Below are positions 42,304 to 51,164 of a stretch of 64,000 nt of DNA, one piece after another. Below the pieces are notes generated by a model. It saw nothing but the letters and a program-made list of their open reading frames with translations. It was not told the DNA's origin and did no database searches. Within the stretch, counting starts at the first letter, position 1. Each line of letters opens with the position of its first letter. A program made the translations under genes and the position numbers. The DNA is from Amycolatopsis alba DSM 44262 (GTDB lineage: Bacteria > Actinomycetota > Actinomycetes > Mycobacteriales > Pseudonocardiaceae), in assembly GCF_000384215.1 (NCBI RefSeq), contig NZ_KB913032.1:955021-1019020 (forward strand). The letters are read 5' to 3'.

Positions 42304-43113
42304 GTGACCGTCGATGGCAAAGCCCTGCGAATGCGCAGGCTTTCGCGCACCGGGGACGGCAAACATCTGTTCGTCCCGCTCGATCACAGCGTCTCGGACG
42401 GTCCGGTCGTCGGCCGCTCCAGCTGGGAAGACCTGGTCAGCGCGATCGCGGGCTACGGCGCGGACGCGGTCGTGCTGCACAAGGGCCGGGCACGTGTCCT
42501 GGCACCTACCGCACTCGGTTCCTGCGGGCTCGTCGTGCACCTGTCCGCCAGTACCGCGCATGCCGCGGACACCGATGCGAAGGTCCTCGTCGGCGATGTG
42601 GAAGACGCGCTCAGGCTCGGCGCGGACGCGGTAAGCGTGCACGTCAACATCGGTTCAGACACGGAAAGCCGTCAGCTGGCCGATCTCGGGCTGGTCGCGG
42701 GAGCCTGCCAGCGGTGGGGCATCCCGCTGCTGGCGATGATCTATCCACGGGGACCTCGTATTCCCGATCCGCGGGAAGTCAGGCTGTTGTCGCACGCGGT
42801 GAACATCGCCGCCGACCTCGGGGCCGATCTGGTGAAGACGTCGGCGCCCGCCGATCCGGCGCGGATGGCCGAGGTCGTCGAGAGCTGCCCTATCCCGGTG
42901 TTGTGCGCCGGTGGCGCACCCGACGTCCGGGACCTGGTGAAGACCGCGGCCGAGCTGATGGCCGCGGGGTGCGCCGGACTCGCCGTCGGACGCCGGATCT
43001 TCACCTCGGACAACCCGGCCGCCGTCGTCGCCCGGCTGGCCTCGGTGGTGCACGCGACCGACCCCGCTTCCTTGTCCGAAACCCTCCCTCCCCTCACGGC
43101 AGGTGTCGTATGA
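42304..43113 (+). CDS. griI: GriI-like class I aldolase (DhnA/AroA' type) of 3,4-AHBA biosynthesis
   Basis: 269 residues from GTG at 42304, with TAGGAGG just upstream. GDGKHLFVPLDHSVSDGP, the Schiff-base Lys178 (DLVKTSAPADP), and PIPVLCAGGAPD belong to the DhnA-type aldolases that include GriI and archaeal ADH synthase. GriI condenses aspartate semialdehyde with dihydroxyacetone phosphate to make the C7 precursor of 3-amino-4-hydroxybenzoate. The next gene is a GriH homologue, and the two genes together are the diagnostic pair. Its stop overlaps the GriH start (ATGA). Confidence 0.9.
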   Translation: MTVDGKALRMRRLSRTGDGKHLFVPLDHSVSDGPVVGRSSWEDLVSAIAGYGADAVVLHKGRARVLAPTALGSCGLVVHLSASTAHAADTDAKVLVGDVEDALRLGADAVSVHVNIGSDTESRQLADLGLVAGACQRWGIPLLAMIYPRGPRIPDPREVRLLSHAVNIAADLGADLVKTSAPADPARMAEVVESCPIPVLCAGGAPDVRDLVKTAAELMAAGCAGLAVGRRIFTSDNPAAVVARLASVVHATDPASLSETLPPLTAGVV

Positions 43114-44186
43114 AACACGCATGGATCGATGTCCGCGGCATCCCGGCCGCGCAGACCGAAGCCGTGGTCGACGCGGCCATCCACGCCAAAGCGCAGGCGA
43201 TAGTCAGCGATGACGCGGAACTGCTCGCCAAACTGCCGCCGACGATCCTCGGCGTGGCCAGCGGTGAGGGCGCCTCGCAGATGCGGGTGACGACGGTCGG
43301 CGACGAGCAGCAGCTCGCCGAATTGGTCCGGACCTCGGACGACCGGGCAGGCTGGGTGCGGGTCGTGGACGACCGCACGCTGAAGCTGGCTTGCGCCGCC
43401 GCGGTCCAGCTGCCGCACACGATCGTCGAATTCGCCGACCCCACCAAGATCCCCCTCGAGATCGTGCTGGCGGCCGCAGACAAGGCTCCCGGTCAGCTGA
43501 TCACCGTCTGCCATGACATCGAAGAAGCGTCCATCGTGGTCGACGTGCTCGAACGCGGTTCCGAAGGCGTACTGCTCACCCCGCGCTCCGCCGACGACGT
43601 GTTCGCGCTGACCCGGCTGCTGTCGGGGTCGACCCCGCACCTGGACCTCACCACGCTCACCGTCGACCGGATCGAGCACCACGGCCTCGGCGATCGCGTT
43701 TGCGTGGACACCTGCACGCACTTCCGCGAAGACGAGGGCATCCTGGTCGGGTCGTACTCGACCGGATTCATCCTGTGCTGCAGCGAAACCCACCCGCTGC
43801 CCTACATGCCGACCAGGCCGTTCCGGGTCAACGCGGGCGCTCTGCATTCCTATGTGGTCGGCCCCGACAACCGCACCAACTACCTTTCCGAACTCGGTTC
43901 GGGCAGCGCCGTGCTCGCCGTCGACTCCGACGGCAGGACCCGCCGGGTCGTGGTCGGGCGTGCCAAGCTCGAATCGCGCCCGCTGCTGACCATCACCGCG
44001 CACTCGGCCGACGGAACGGTGGTCAGCCTCACGGTGCAGGACGATTGGCACGTCCGGGTGCTCGGCCCCGGTGCCAAGGTCCGCAACGTCACCGAACTGC
44101 AGAACGGTGACGAGCTGCTCGGCTATCTCGCCACGGATCAGCGGCATGTCGGGTTCCCCATCGGCGAATTCTGCCGGGAGTCCTGA
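43110..44186 (+). CDS. griH: GriH-like 3-dehydroquinate synthase II family enzyme (3,4-AHBA synthase)
   Basis: 358 residues. MKHAWIDVRGIPAAQTEAVV, TICHDIEEASIVVDVLE-like (here ITVCHDIEEASIVVDVLERG), VGSYSTGFILCCSETHPLPY and the RVNAGALHSYV segment match the AroB'/GriH family, which turns the GriI product into 3-amino-4-hydroxybenzoate without going through shikimate. It overlaps the neighbouring genes on both sides, showing tight coupling. Confidence 0.9.
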   Translation: MKHAWIDVRGIPAAQTEAVVDAAIHAKAQAIVSDDAELLAKLPPTILGVASGEGASQMRVTTVGDEQQLAELVRTSDDRAGWVRVVDDRTLKLACAAAVQLPHTIVEFADPTKIPLEIVLAAADKAPGQLITVCHDIEEASIVVDVLERGSEGVLLTPRSADDVFALTRLLSGSTPHLDLTTLTVDRIEHHGLGDRVCVDTCTHFREDEGILVGSYSTGFILCCSETHPLPYMPTRPFRVNAGALHSYVVGPDNRTNYLSELGSGSAVLAVDSDGRTRRVVVGRAKLESRPLLTITAHSADGTVVSLTVQDDWHVRVLGPGAKVRNVTELQNGDELLGYLATDQRHVGFPIGEFCRES

Positions 44187-45556
44187 TGACGGCGGCCATG
44201 GCGGATCTCCTCACCCGCCTGTTCGACGCCCATCCGGACGAGACCCCGTACCTCGCCCACGGCGAGGACGTCCGGACCCGCGGCGACGTCCGCGCTCAGG
44301 TCGCCGCGGAGGCCGCGGTGTTCGCCGCGGCGGGCATCACCGGAGGCAGCACCGTCCTGCTGCAGGTACCGCCGAGCTACACGCAGGTGCAGGCGATGTT
44401 CGCGCTATGGCAGCTCGGGGCTCAGGTGATGCTGGTCGACCACCGGCTCAAGACCGCCGAAGTCGACGCGATCAAGCTGGTCAGCAGGCCACAGTTCACG
44501 GTGCGCGGAGGTTCCTTCGGCGCCGCGCTCGGATTCGCCCGCGAGTACGAACTAGTCACGTCCCGGAACACGGGCGGGTCCCCGGCGGCGACCGATCACC
44601 GGCTGGTGCAGTTCAGCTCGGGGTCCACCGGTGTGCCCAAGACGATCGGCCGGACCCCGGCGTCGATCGCCGCCGAGATCGACCGGTTCGCCCGGATCGA
44701 GGGAATGCCGGTGGCCGGGGAACGGGTGCTGCTGCTCAGTTCGACGGCGCACAGCTTCGGCCTGATCGCCGGGTTGTTCCACGGTCTCGCGCGGGGTGCC
44801 GTCGCCGTGTTCGCGACCAGCCTGACCGCGGCAGACCTGCTCGCGACGGCAGCCCGGTACGACGTGCACGCCATCTTCGGCACACCGTTCCACTACGCAC
44901 TGCTGGCCACGGCTCGGACGATCCCGCCGCTGCCGTCCCTGCGAGCGGCGGTGAGCGGCGGCGAGATCATGGACCCCGCGGTGGCGGCCGAGTTCGCCCG
45001 CCGGTTCGGGGTCGGCGTCGGCGAGTCCTACGGGAGCACCGAAACCGGCGTGATCGCGATGGACGTCAGCGGGCGGCTACGGCCCTCGGTCGGTCGCGCC
45101 GCCCCAGGGGTGGTGCTGCGGATCGACAACGGCGAGGTCGACGTCCGTCTCGACGAGGGTTCGCCGTATCTCAACGGGGGCGAAGACCGGTACGCCGATG
45201 GCTGGCTACGGGTACGCGACCGGGCCGAACTCGACGCGGACGGCTGTCTTCATCTGCGCGGGCGCGGCGATTCCCTCGTCGTGGTCGGCGGGCTGAAGGT
45301 GGACCTCGGCGAGATCGAGGCCGTGCTGCGCACCCATCCGGGGATCACCGAGGCGGTGGCCGTGTACAGCGGGACGATCGAGGCCTACGTCGTCGGCGAC
45401 AGTGCCGCGCCGGACCTGGTGCTGTGGTGCCATGAGCGGCTCGCCGACTACAAGCTCCCCCGAGAGATCCATGTGCTCCCCCGGCTTCCCCGCACCTCCA
45501 ACGGAAAGCTCGTCCGAAGGCACGACGTCCTCCGGGCGGCGGCAGTACCAGCCTGA
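44186..45556 (+). CDS. AMP-dependent ligase (acyl/aryl-adenylating enzyme)
   Basis: 456 residues, short for the family. The P-loop-like motif A3 is LVQFSSGSTGVPKTIGR; later motifs YGSTETGVIAMD and the C-terminal LPRTSNGKLVRR with its catalytic Lys are intact. N-terminal A1 and A2 regions are also clear (ITGGSTVLLQVPPSYTQVQA). It probably activates 3,4-AHBA or a second acid and loads it on one of the two carrier proteins that follow. Its first base is shared with the GriH stop. Confidence 0.88.
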   Translation: MTAAMADLLTRLFDAHPDETPYLAHGEDVRTRGDVRAQVAAEAAVFAAAGITGGSTVLLQVPPSYTQVQAMFALWQLGAQVMLVDHRLKTAEVDAIKLVSRPQFTVRGGSFGAALGFAREYELVTSRNTGGSPAATDHRLVQFSSGSTGVPKTIGRTPASIAAEIDRFARIEGMPVAGERVLLLSSTAHSFGLIAGLFHGLARGAVAVFATSLTAADLLATAARYDVHAIFGTPFHYALLATARTIPPLPSLRAAVSGGEIMDPAVAAEFARRFGVGVGESYGSTETGVIAMDVSGRLRPSVGRAAPGVVLRIDNGEVDVRLDEGSPYLNGGEDRYADGWLRVRDRAELDADGCLHLRGRGDSLVVVGGLKVDLGEIEAVLRTHPGITEAVAVYSGTIEAYVVGDSAAPDLVLWCHERLADYKLPREIHVLPRLPRTSNGKLVRRHDVLRAAAVPA

Positions 45557-45587
45557 CCACTTCTGGCCGGAACGAAAGGCGAAACCC

Positions 45588-45860
45588 ATGCAGACGACGC
45601 TGGAACACGAGATCCGCAAGTTCGTCCTCACCACCATCGTCCAGGATCTCGGGCAGCCGCTGGACGTGGACGCCGTCCGCGACGACGCACCGCTCGGAGC
45701 GGCCGGGCTGGACCTCGATTCGCTCAGCCTGATCGAGCTGACGATGCGCATCGAGCGACGGTTCGCGGTGGAGTACCCCGAGGACAGCATCGAGCCGGTC
45801 GGCGCGATGAGCCTGGCCGAACTGGTGGCCGACACGGTGGCACGGGGCGCGACGGCATGA
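45588..45860 (+). CDS. Acyl carrier protein
   Basis: 90 residues from ATG at 45588. The phosphopantetheine-attachment site is Ser45 (GLDLDSLSLIELTMRIERRF), preceded by helix 1 (HEIRKFVLTTIVQDLGQPLD). It is a stand-alone carrier. The stop overlaps the next carrier's start (ATGA). Confidence 0.9.
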   Translation: MQTTLEHEIRKFVLTTIVQDLGQPLDVDAVRDDAPLGAAGLDLDSLSLIELTMRIERRFAVEYPEDSIEPVGAMSLAELVADTVARGATA

Positions 45861-46105
45861 GCGGAGCCTCCGGTGTGCCGATCTCGGCCGCACAGGTGAG
45901 GGATCTTCTGTCGGATCCCAAGATCTTTCCGCAGCTGGCCGACGACGACACCGAGTTCGTGTTCGACTCGCTCGGCCTGGTCTGGTTTCTCCACTTGCTC
46001 GAACTCCGTTGCGAGGTGCTCGCCCAGTCCACCGACGAATGCTTTTCCGGGCTGACTTCCGCGCGCCGGATCGCGGCCTACCTGAGTGAGACGGCAGTGC
46101 GATGA
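45857..46105 (+). CDS. Second, divergent carrier protein
   Basis: 82 residues with DSL at 37-39 (FVFDSLGLVWFLHLLE), so Ser38 could bear phosphopantetheine. The rest is poorly conserved but has the expected four-helix outline, including a C-terminal ARRIAAYLSETAV helix. Having two carriers suggests two separately loaded building blocks. It overlaps both neighbours. Confidence 0.75.
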   Translation: MSGASGVPISAAQVRDLLSDPKIFPQLADDDTEFVFDSLGLVWFLHLLELRCEVLAQSTDECFSGLTSARRIAAYLSETAVR

Positions 46106-47235
46106 GCGAAATCGTGGTGACCGGTCACGGCGTGCGGACCGTGTTCGGGGACGGCGCCGACGCGCTGCGCTCGGGCGTGTTCGAAGGGCGCGCGGGCTTC
46201 GGCCCGATCACCCGGTTCGACACCTCGAACCTGCGCACGGGCGTCGCCGCCTGCGGCGCGGGGCCGGGCACTCCGCCGCTGCGGACGGCACTGACCACGG
46301 TGGCCGACGCCGCCGTGGCGATGGCCGGTGTGGTGCCGGGCGGGCGAACCGCGGTCGTGGCCGGTGCCGCCGGTGATTTCACCGCGGTGACCGGGTTCTG
46401 GGCCGCCGGGCAGACCGGCCGGATCGGCGACACCGTGGCGAGCGGGTTCGCCGACGCGTTGAGTGAACGGCTGGGCGCGAGCGGCCCCCGGACGACGTTC
46501 ACGACGGCCTGTGTGGCCTCGGCGAGCGCGATCATCCACGGTTGCCGTCTGATCGCCGCCGGCGCGGCGGACACGGCCGTCTGCGCCGGCGGCTACCTCG
46601 TCGAACCCGAGAACCAGGCGAAGTTCGATTCCGGTCGCGCACTCGCCAGGGACGGCGTGATCCGGCCGTTCAGCGAGAACCGGTCCGGGCTGCTGCTCGG
46701 CGACGGTGTGGCGGCCGTGGTGCTCGAGTCGAAGGCGGGTGCCGCCCGCCGTGACGCGGAAGTGCTCGCGCGGGTCACCGGCTGGGGTATGGCGTCGGAC
46801 GCCCATCACATCGCCCGTCCGCATCCACGGGCGCGCGGTCTCGTCCTGGCGGCGCGGAAAGCGCTGCGGCAAGGTGGAGCGTCGAAAGTGGGTTATGTCA
46901 ACGCGCACGGCACCGGCACCAAGCACAACGACAGCGCGGAGACCGCGGGCCTGCACGACCTGTTCGGTGCGGACGCGCCGGAAATCCCGGTCAGCTCCAC
47001 CAAGAGCACGACCGGGCACATGCTCGAAGGTGCCGGTGTCGTGGAATTCGTCGTCACGCTGCTGGCCTTGCTCGACCAGACACTGCCACCGACCGCGAGC
47101 TTCACCGGGCGAGACGGGGAATGCGATCTCGACTATGTGCCCCATGAAGCGCGCGCGGTGACGTTGCGCCGGGCGCTGACCGTGAACGCGGCGTTCGGCG
47201 GGGCCAACACCGCGATCGTCCTGGAGCGCCCGTGA
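46102..47235 (+). CDS. FabF-type beta-ketoacyl synthase
   Basis: 377 residues. The active-site triad Cys137 (TTACVASASA), His269 (NAHGTGTKHND) and His306 (STKSTTGHMLEGAG) with Lys301 is intact, so it should be able to form a covalent acyl enzyme and condense two carrier-bound groups. It lies in a cluster that has carriers and ligases but no ketoreductase, dehydratase or acyltransferase in the window, so it may perform a single condensation rather than chain extension; related ketosynthase-fold proteins in benzoxazole pathways join aryl groups through ester or amide bonds. Confidence 0.88.
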   Translation: MSEIVVTGHGVRTVFGDGADALRSGVFEGRAGFGPITRFDTSNLRTGVAACGAGPGTPPLRTALTTVADAAVAMAGVVPGGRTAVVAGAAGDFTAVTGFWAAGQTGRIGDTVASGFADALSERLGASGPRTTFTTACVASASAIIHGCRLIAAGAADTAVCAGGYLVEPENQAKFDSGRALARDGVIRPFSENRSGLLLGDGVAAVVLESKAGAARRDAEVLARVTGWGMASDAHHIARPHPRARGLVLAARKALRQGGASKVGYVNAHGTGTKHNDSAETAGLHDLFGADAPEIPVSSTKSTTGHMLEGAGVVEFVVTLLALLDQTLPPTASFTGRDGECDLDYVPHEARAVTLRRALTVNAAFGGANTAIVLERP

Positions 47236-47840
47236 ACATCCTCGCCGCGGCGACGGGCTCGGCCGCGACGGCTCCCCCGGTCGCCGGGTTCATCGAGTCG
47301 CCGTTCAATCCGCTGGTGCACCAGGTCGCGACGACGCTGCTGGGCCGTTGCGCCGTCGACGGCGCGCGCACGGGGATGGTGCTCGCCAGTGAGCTGGGCG
47401 ACAGCGTCACCACGGATCTCGCCAGCAGGCAACTGGCCGAGGGAAAGCCCGCCAACACCCTGTTGTTCATGCAGGCCACGGCGAACGCGATCCTCGGGCG
47501 AATCGGTATCGAGCATGGCATCACCGGACCGGCGCTCTCGATCTCGCCCAGCAGGCACGCCGGTCACGGTCCGCTCGACCTGGCCGCGCTCCTGCTCGAG
47601 GACGATCTGGACCGGATCCTCGTACTGGGCGTGGAACTCACCGGCACGCCGCGGACCGACGCGGCGCACCGGGCGCGCGGCACCGAATCGCCGCCGGCCG
47701 ACCTCGCCGCCGGATTGCTCGTCGGCCCCGGCTCCGCTCTCACCCGCCCCTATCCCGACGACGTCGCCGGCCTCCTGGCACTGGCCCGCTCGGCGACCAC
47801 GACGGCGCCCCTTGGGCGTGCCGAAGGAGAACAACCGTGA
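47232..47840 (+). CDS. Short ketosynthase-like partner lacking the active-site Cys
   Basis: 202 residues, about half a normal ketosynthase. The thiolase-fold core is recognisable (TNTLLFMQAT-like: PANTLLFMQATANAILGRIG, then GPALSISPSRHAGHGPLDLA), but at the active-site position Ser/Arg replaces Cys, and the C-terminal half with the two His is absent. It resembles the short chain-length-factor-like proteins (Ketoacyl-synt_2 type) of aryl polyene clusters. Its start overlaps the ketosynthase stop (ATGA), so it probably forms a heterodimer with it. Confidence 0.7.
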   Translation: MNILAAATGSAATAPPVAGFIESPFNPLVHQVATTLLGRCAVDGARTGMVLASELGDSVTTDLASRQLAEGKPANTLLFMQATANAILGRIGIEHGITGPALSISPSRHAGHGPLDLAALLLEDDLDRILVLGVELTGTPRTDAAHRARGTESPPADLAAGLLVGPGSALTRPYPDDVAGLLALARSATTTAPLGRAEGEQP

Positions 47841-49501
47841 TCACGAAGACCGAACGTGCCACGATCATCGCCGACACCACCCTCGGCGCGGGGAATGTCC
47901 TGCACCGCGTCATCGCCTACGGCCATCCGCTGGATGGCGAGGCCTTGTGGACGGACGGCACCTGGACCGCCCCGGACGGCACGCGACCCGAGCGCCTCAC
48001 GCTCGGCGAGCTCCATGACACGGTCAAGGTCTACGCGTCCTGGTATCACGCGCGGGGGGTGCGGCCGCGGGACCCGGTGGCGATCCAGACGTTCTCCAGT
48101 ACCGAGTTCGCGGTGAACTTCCTGGCGTTGACTTCGCTCGGCGCGATCCCGTCGTTCGTCAACGGCAAACTCCGCCCCGAGGTCGCCCGCGAGTACGTGC
48201 GCCGCCAAGGCGTCGTCGGCGTGCTCACGGACGAGGCGCATCGCGAGGTGTTCGCCGGGTACCTCGACGAGCTCGCGTTCCACTTCGGAGTCACCGCGAA
48301 GGACATCGGCCCCGGCGGTTCGCTTCCGGACGAGTTCCCGTATGCCCACGACTCCACCGACCCGATCATCATCTCACACTCGTCCGGCACCACGGGTATG
48401 CCGAAAGCTGTTCCGCACACGCACGAGACCTTGCTCTATGCCCAGCTGCATCGGCTGAAACTGTCGCTCGGGACCTCGATGAGCAGATTGCTGGTCGCGC
48501 TGCCCGGCTCGCACAACGCCGCGATCTCCGTGCTGTTGTTCGGCCTGCTGTTGCGTTCCCCCGTGTACCTTCAGTCCAGTCAGCTCGGCGGGGACGTGCT
48601 CGACGCCGCGGAGAAGTTCAAGCCCACCACCATCTTCGGCTTCAGCGGCACCTACGCCGAGATGGCCGCGCATGACTTGTCGAAGCGCGACCTGTCTTCG
48701 GTGGAGGGCTGGTACAACACTGGCGACGCCGCCCATGAAGCGCACGTACGCGCTTTGATCGCACAAGGCAGCCACGAATGGATCGATTCCGAATTCACTC
48801 GGGTCCGCATGCCCGGTTCGGTCTTCACCGACGGGCTCGGCTCCTCCGAGACCGGGTACTCGATCTTCCACAATGGACACCGGCCGGGCAGCACGTCGTA
48901 CAACCGGTGCATCGGCAAGCCGATGAGCTTCGCAGAAGCCGCCGTGCTGTCCGAGGACGGGAAGGTCTTGCCGCCGGGAGAGGTCGGACGGCTCGGCGTC
49001 AAGTCGCCGACGCTGACCCCCGGCTACTGGAACGACTCACTGACCTTCCATCGTCTGCGGCTCGGCGGCTACTGGCTCACCGGCGATCTGGCCACGCAAG
49101 ACGAAGCGGGGAACTTCTACCACCTGGACAGGGCTCCTGACGCGATCCGCACGGCGGGCGGGCTCGTGCTCAGTACCAGCACCGAAGAACTCCTGCTGCG
49201 GGAACTGCCGGAACTCGACGACTGCACGGTCGTGGCTGTCGCACCCGAGAACGTGCGGGCCGACTGGGACGGGGATGGTGTCGCGGAGGCGTATGTGTTG
49301 CTGCAGACCACCGCGTCGCGAACCGACGAGGAGTGGACCCGCGTGGTCAACGAAGCGCTCATGAAAGCCGGGCTCCCGGCGCTTGCCCGTGCCTTGGTGA
49401 CGGACGCCGGCGAAGTCACCAAGGGAGCGACCGGAAAGGTGCTCAAGCGCACGCTTCGAGAGCGGTTCCGCGCCACCACGGTTTCCGGGGAGCGTGCATG
49501 A
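47837..49501 (+). CDS. Second AMP-dependent ligase
   Basis: 554 residues. The A3 motif is IIISHSSGTTGMPKAVPHTH; motif A5-like GSSETGYSIFHNG, GYWLTGDLATQDEAGNFYHL with the ribose-binding Asp, and the C-terminal TKGATGKVLKRTL Lys are all present. It is unlike the first ligase and probably activates a different acid, for example a fatty, aryl or amino acid. Both ends overlap neighbouring genes (ATGA). Confidence 0.88.
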   Translation: MITKTERATIIADTTLGAGNVLHRVIAYGHPLDGEALWTDGTWTAPDGTRPERLTLGELHDTVKVYASWYHARGVRPRDPVAIQTFSSTEFAVNFLALTSLGAIPSFVNGKLRPEVAREYVRRQGVVGVLTDEAHREVFAGYLDELAFHFGVTAKDIGPGGSLPDEFPYAHDSTDPIIISHSSGTTGMPKAVPHTHETLLYAQLHRLKLSLGTSMSRLLVALPGSHNAAISVLLFGLLLRSPVYLQSSQLGGDVLDAAEKFKPTTIFGFSGTYAEMAAHDLSKRDLSSVEGWYNTGDAAHEAHVRALIAQGSHEWIDSEFTRVRMPGSVFTDGLGSSETGYSIFHNGHRPGSTSYNRCIGKPMSFAEAAVLSEDGKVLPPGEVGRLGVKSPTLTPGYWNDSLTFHRLRLGGYWLTGDLATQDEAGNFYHLDRAPDAIRTAGGLVLSTSTEELLLRELPELDDCTVVAVAPENVRADWDGDGVAEAYVLLQTTASRTDEEWTRVVNEALMKAGLPALARALVTDAGEVTKGATGKVLKRTLRERFRATTVSGERA

Positions 49502-50028
49502 CGGACGCTCCTGACCCGATGGAGGTATCGCCGCACCTGCGGGCCATGGACGCCTACCGGGCGTGGTGGCTGCACGACGCCCGCTGGTATCAGGGAGTCG
49601 CCAGCCGGTTCGGGGCCGAGGTCGCGAACGAGATCAACGCGGAGGCGCTGCGCTACGTCGCGGAGAACATCGGCCGGAAGGTGGCCAAGCGCACCGGCGA
49701 CCTCGATGCCGATATGGACGGTCTGCGCAAACGCTACGAGGAGTGCGCGGAAGCGATGTTCCCGTCGGAACTGCGTGACGGCGGCGTTCAAGTGGTCGAC
49801 GACGACCTGCTGGAACTGACCATGCGGCGGAACTTCGCGGTGACGATGGTGCGCATGGCCAAGTCTCTGGACAGCTATGAGTGCCCGTGCACCGACATCC
49901 ATGCCGGATGGGCGGCCGGGCTCGGGGTCGAGCTCACCGAGAACCGCGCGGTCGCCTGCCTGCGGGACGGCGACCCGGCATGCCGGCTGCTGATGCGTTT
50001 CCGCGGAGTGCCGGAGGGTGAAGACTGA
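49498..50028 (+). CDS. DUF6125/ATC-hydrolase-like protein
   Basis: 176 residues. The N-terminal helices (RAMDAYRAWWLHDARWYQGV, then RYVAENIGRKVAKRTGD) and the C-terminal region (YECPCTDIHAGWAAGLGVEL, then ACLRDGDPACRLLMRF) resemble proteins called L-2-amino-thiazoline-4-carboxylate hydrolase-like or DUF6125, with a V4R-like ligand fold. The CPC pair and the last Cys might bind metal. It is the last gene of the operon and may be a tailoring, hydrolytic or ligand-binding enzyme. Confidence 0.65.
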   Translation: MTDAPDPMEVSPHLRAMDAYRAWWLHDARWYQGVASRFGAEVANEINAEALRYVAENIGRKVAKRTGDLDADMDGLRKRYEECAEAMFPSELRDGGVQVVDDDLLELTMRRNFAVTMVRMAKSLDSYECPCTDIHAGWAAGLGVELTENRAVACLRDGDPACRLLMRFRGVPEGED

Positions 50029-50084
50029 GGCACAGGTGTCGATGGCCGAGTGATCACATGCCGGCCCGGCCATGGAGTACGGAC

Positions 50085-51164
50085 TCACAGTTTGTCCCAC
50101 TGTTTGGCCGTGTCGTTGTAGATGTAACTGTCCCGCAGCCCGGCCGAGCCGGAGGTGTGGAACGGCTTTCCCTTGTAGTCGAGCACGCTTGACCCGGTCG
50201 TCTCACCGTTGGACCACCGCAGGCGCGCTTTCCAGCGGCATTCACAGGCATCGGTCTTGGCGATCAGCAGCAGCGACTCGGTTTCCTTGTCGGACACGGT
50301 GTAGGGGAACCGGAGCGGACTCGTCCGCCAATTCTCGTCTCCCCATGTCAACTCCTTTGACGTGGACTCGGTGATCCGAGGGGGATTCTGATCCAGGTCG
50401 ACGACCGCGAAGCGGGCCGTGGTCTCGCTGCCGCAGCCACCACCGAGCGTGGCACCTTTGATCACCGGTTTCCGTTCGCTGACAAGGAAGTCGATGCCCG
50501 TGATCGAAACGGGCTTCTCGGAGGTGCTCTTGACCGTGACGAGTACCTTGCTCCAGCCGATTTCGGCCACGTCATTGTCTTGTGCCCATGCGGCGTAGTC
50601 CGCGTTCATGTCTCCCCGCTGTGGTGGAGCACCAACCTGGGTGACCGGTCGCGAAGTTCCGTACCAGGTGCACGAGGTCGCCACGGATTCGACCGTCAAC
50701 GAAACCGGGTCCTTCGGTGCCGGTTTCGCGCTGTCCGAGGTGGATGGTGCCGCCGGTGCGGCGGCCCCGATGTGCGTCGCCTGCGGAACAACGACCAGCG
50801 TCACGACGGTCAGGCAGAGAACCGTGAGGTTCAACGAGAGCCACAGGGTGGTTCGGGAATCCGAGGTGACGTGAAACGAGTCGATGCTGGACCCGGAGTT
50901 CTGAATGATCGTTCCACGGTTGTCCTGGCTGGTCAGACTGGTGCCGCCAGGGCTGCCGGTTGGTGACTTCCTGTTTCCGGCCCGCTTGCGCTGCACGGTT
51001 TTGTCCGCCGTGTACCCGATCGCGGCACTGGTGGCCGTCAGGATCGCCACGGCGACCCAGGCCAGAGCGTTTCCTTTCAGCTCCGTGGCGAGATTGATCG
51101 CAACGCCGAGACCGGCGCCTGTCAATGCCGCTCCAAACGCGACGAGGAGGCGTCGACTTTCCAT
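50085..51164 (-). CDS. Membrane protein of unknown function
   Basis: 359 residues. Two N-terminal membrane segments (about 5-50), a cytoplasmic Asn/Ser-rich part (SQDNRGTIIQNSGSSIDSFH) and a third membrane segment (about 108-128, LTVLCLTVVTLVVVPQATH) lead to an external C-terminal domain of about 200 residues with several cysteines (for example CECRW). The Asn-rich stretch recalls the small proteins near 2.7-3 kb. The gene is convergent with the 3,4-AHBA operon and not part of it. Function unknown. Confidence 0.7.
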   Translation of the reverse strand: MESRRLLVAFGAALTGAGLGVAINLATELKGNALAWVAVAILTATSAAIGYTADKTVQRKRAGNRKSPTGSPGGTSLTSQDNRGTIIQNSGSSIDSFHVTSDSRTTLWLSLNLTVLCLTVVTLVVVPQATHIGAAAPAAPSTSDSAKPAPKDPVSLTVESVATSCTWYGTSRPVTQVGAPPQRGDMNADYAAWAQDNDVAEIGWSKVLVTVKSTSEKPVSITGIDFLVSERKPVIKGATLGGGCGSETTARFAVVDLDQNPPRITESTSKELTWGDENWRTSPLRFPYTVSDKETESLLLIAKTDACECRWKARLRWSNGETTGSSVLDYKGKPFHTSGSAGLRDSYIYNDTAKQWDKL

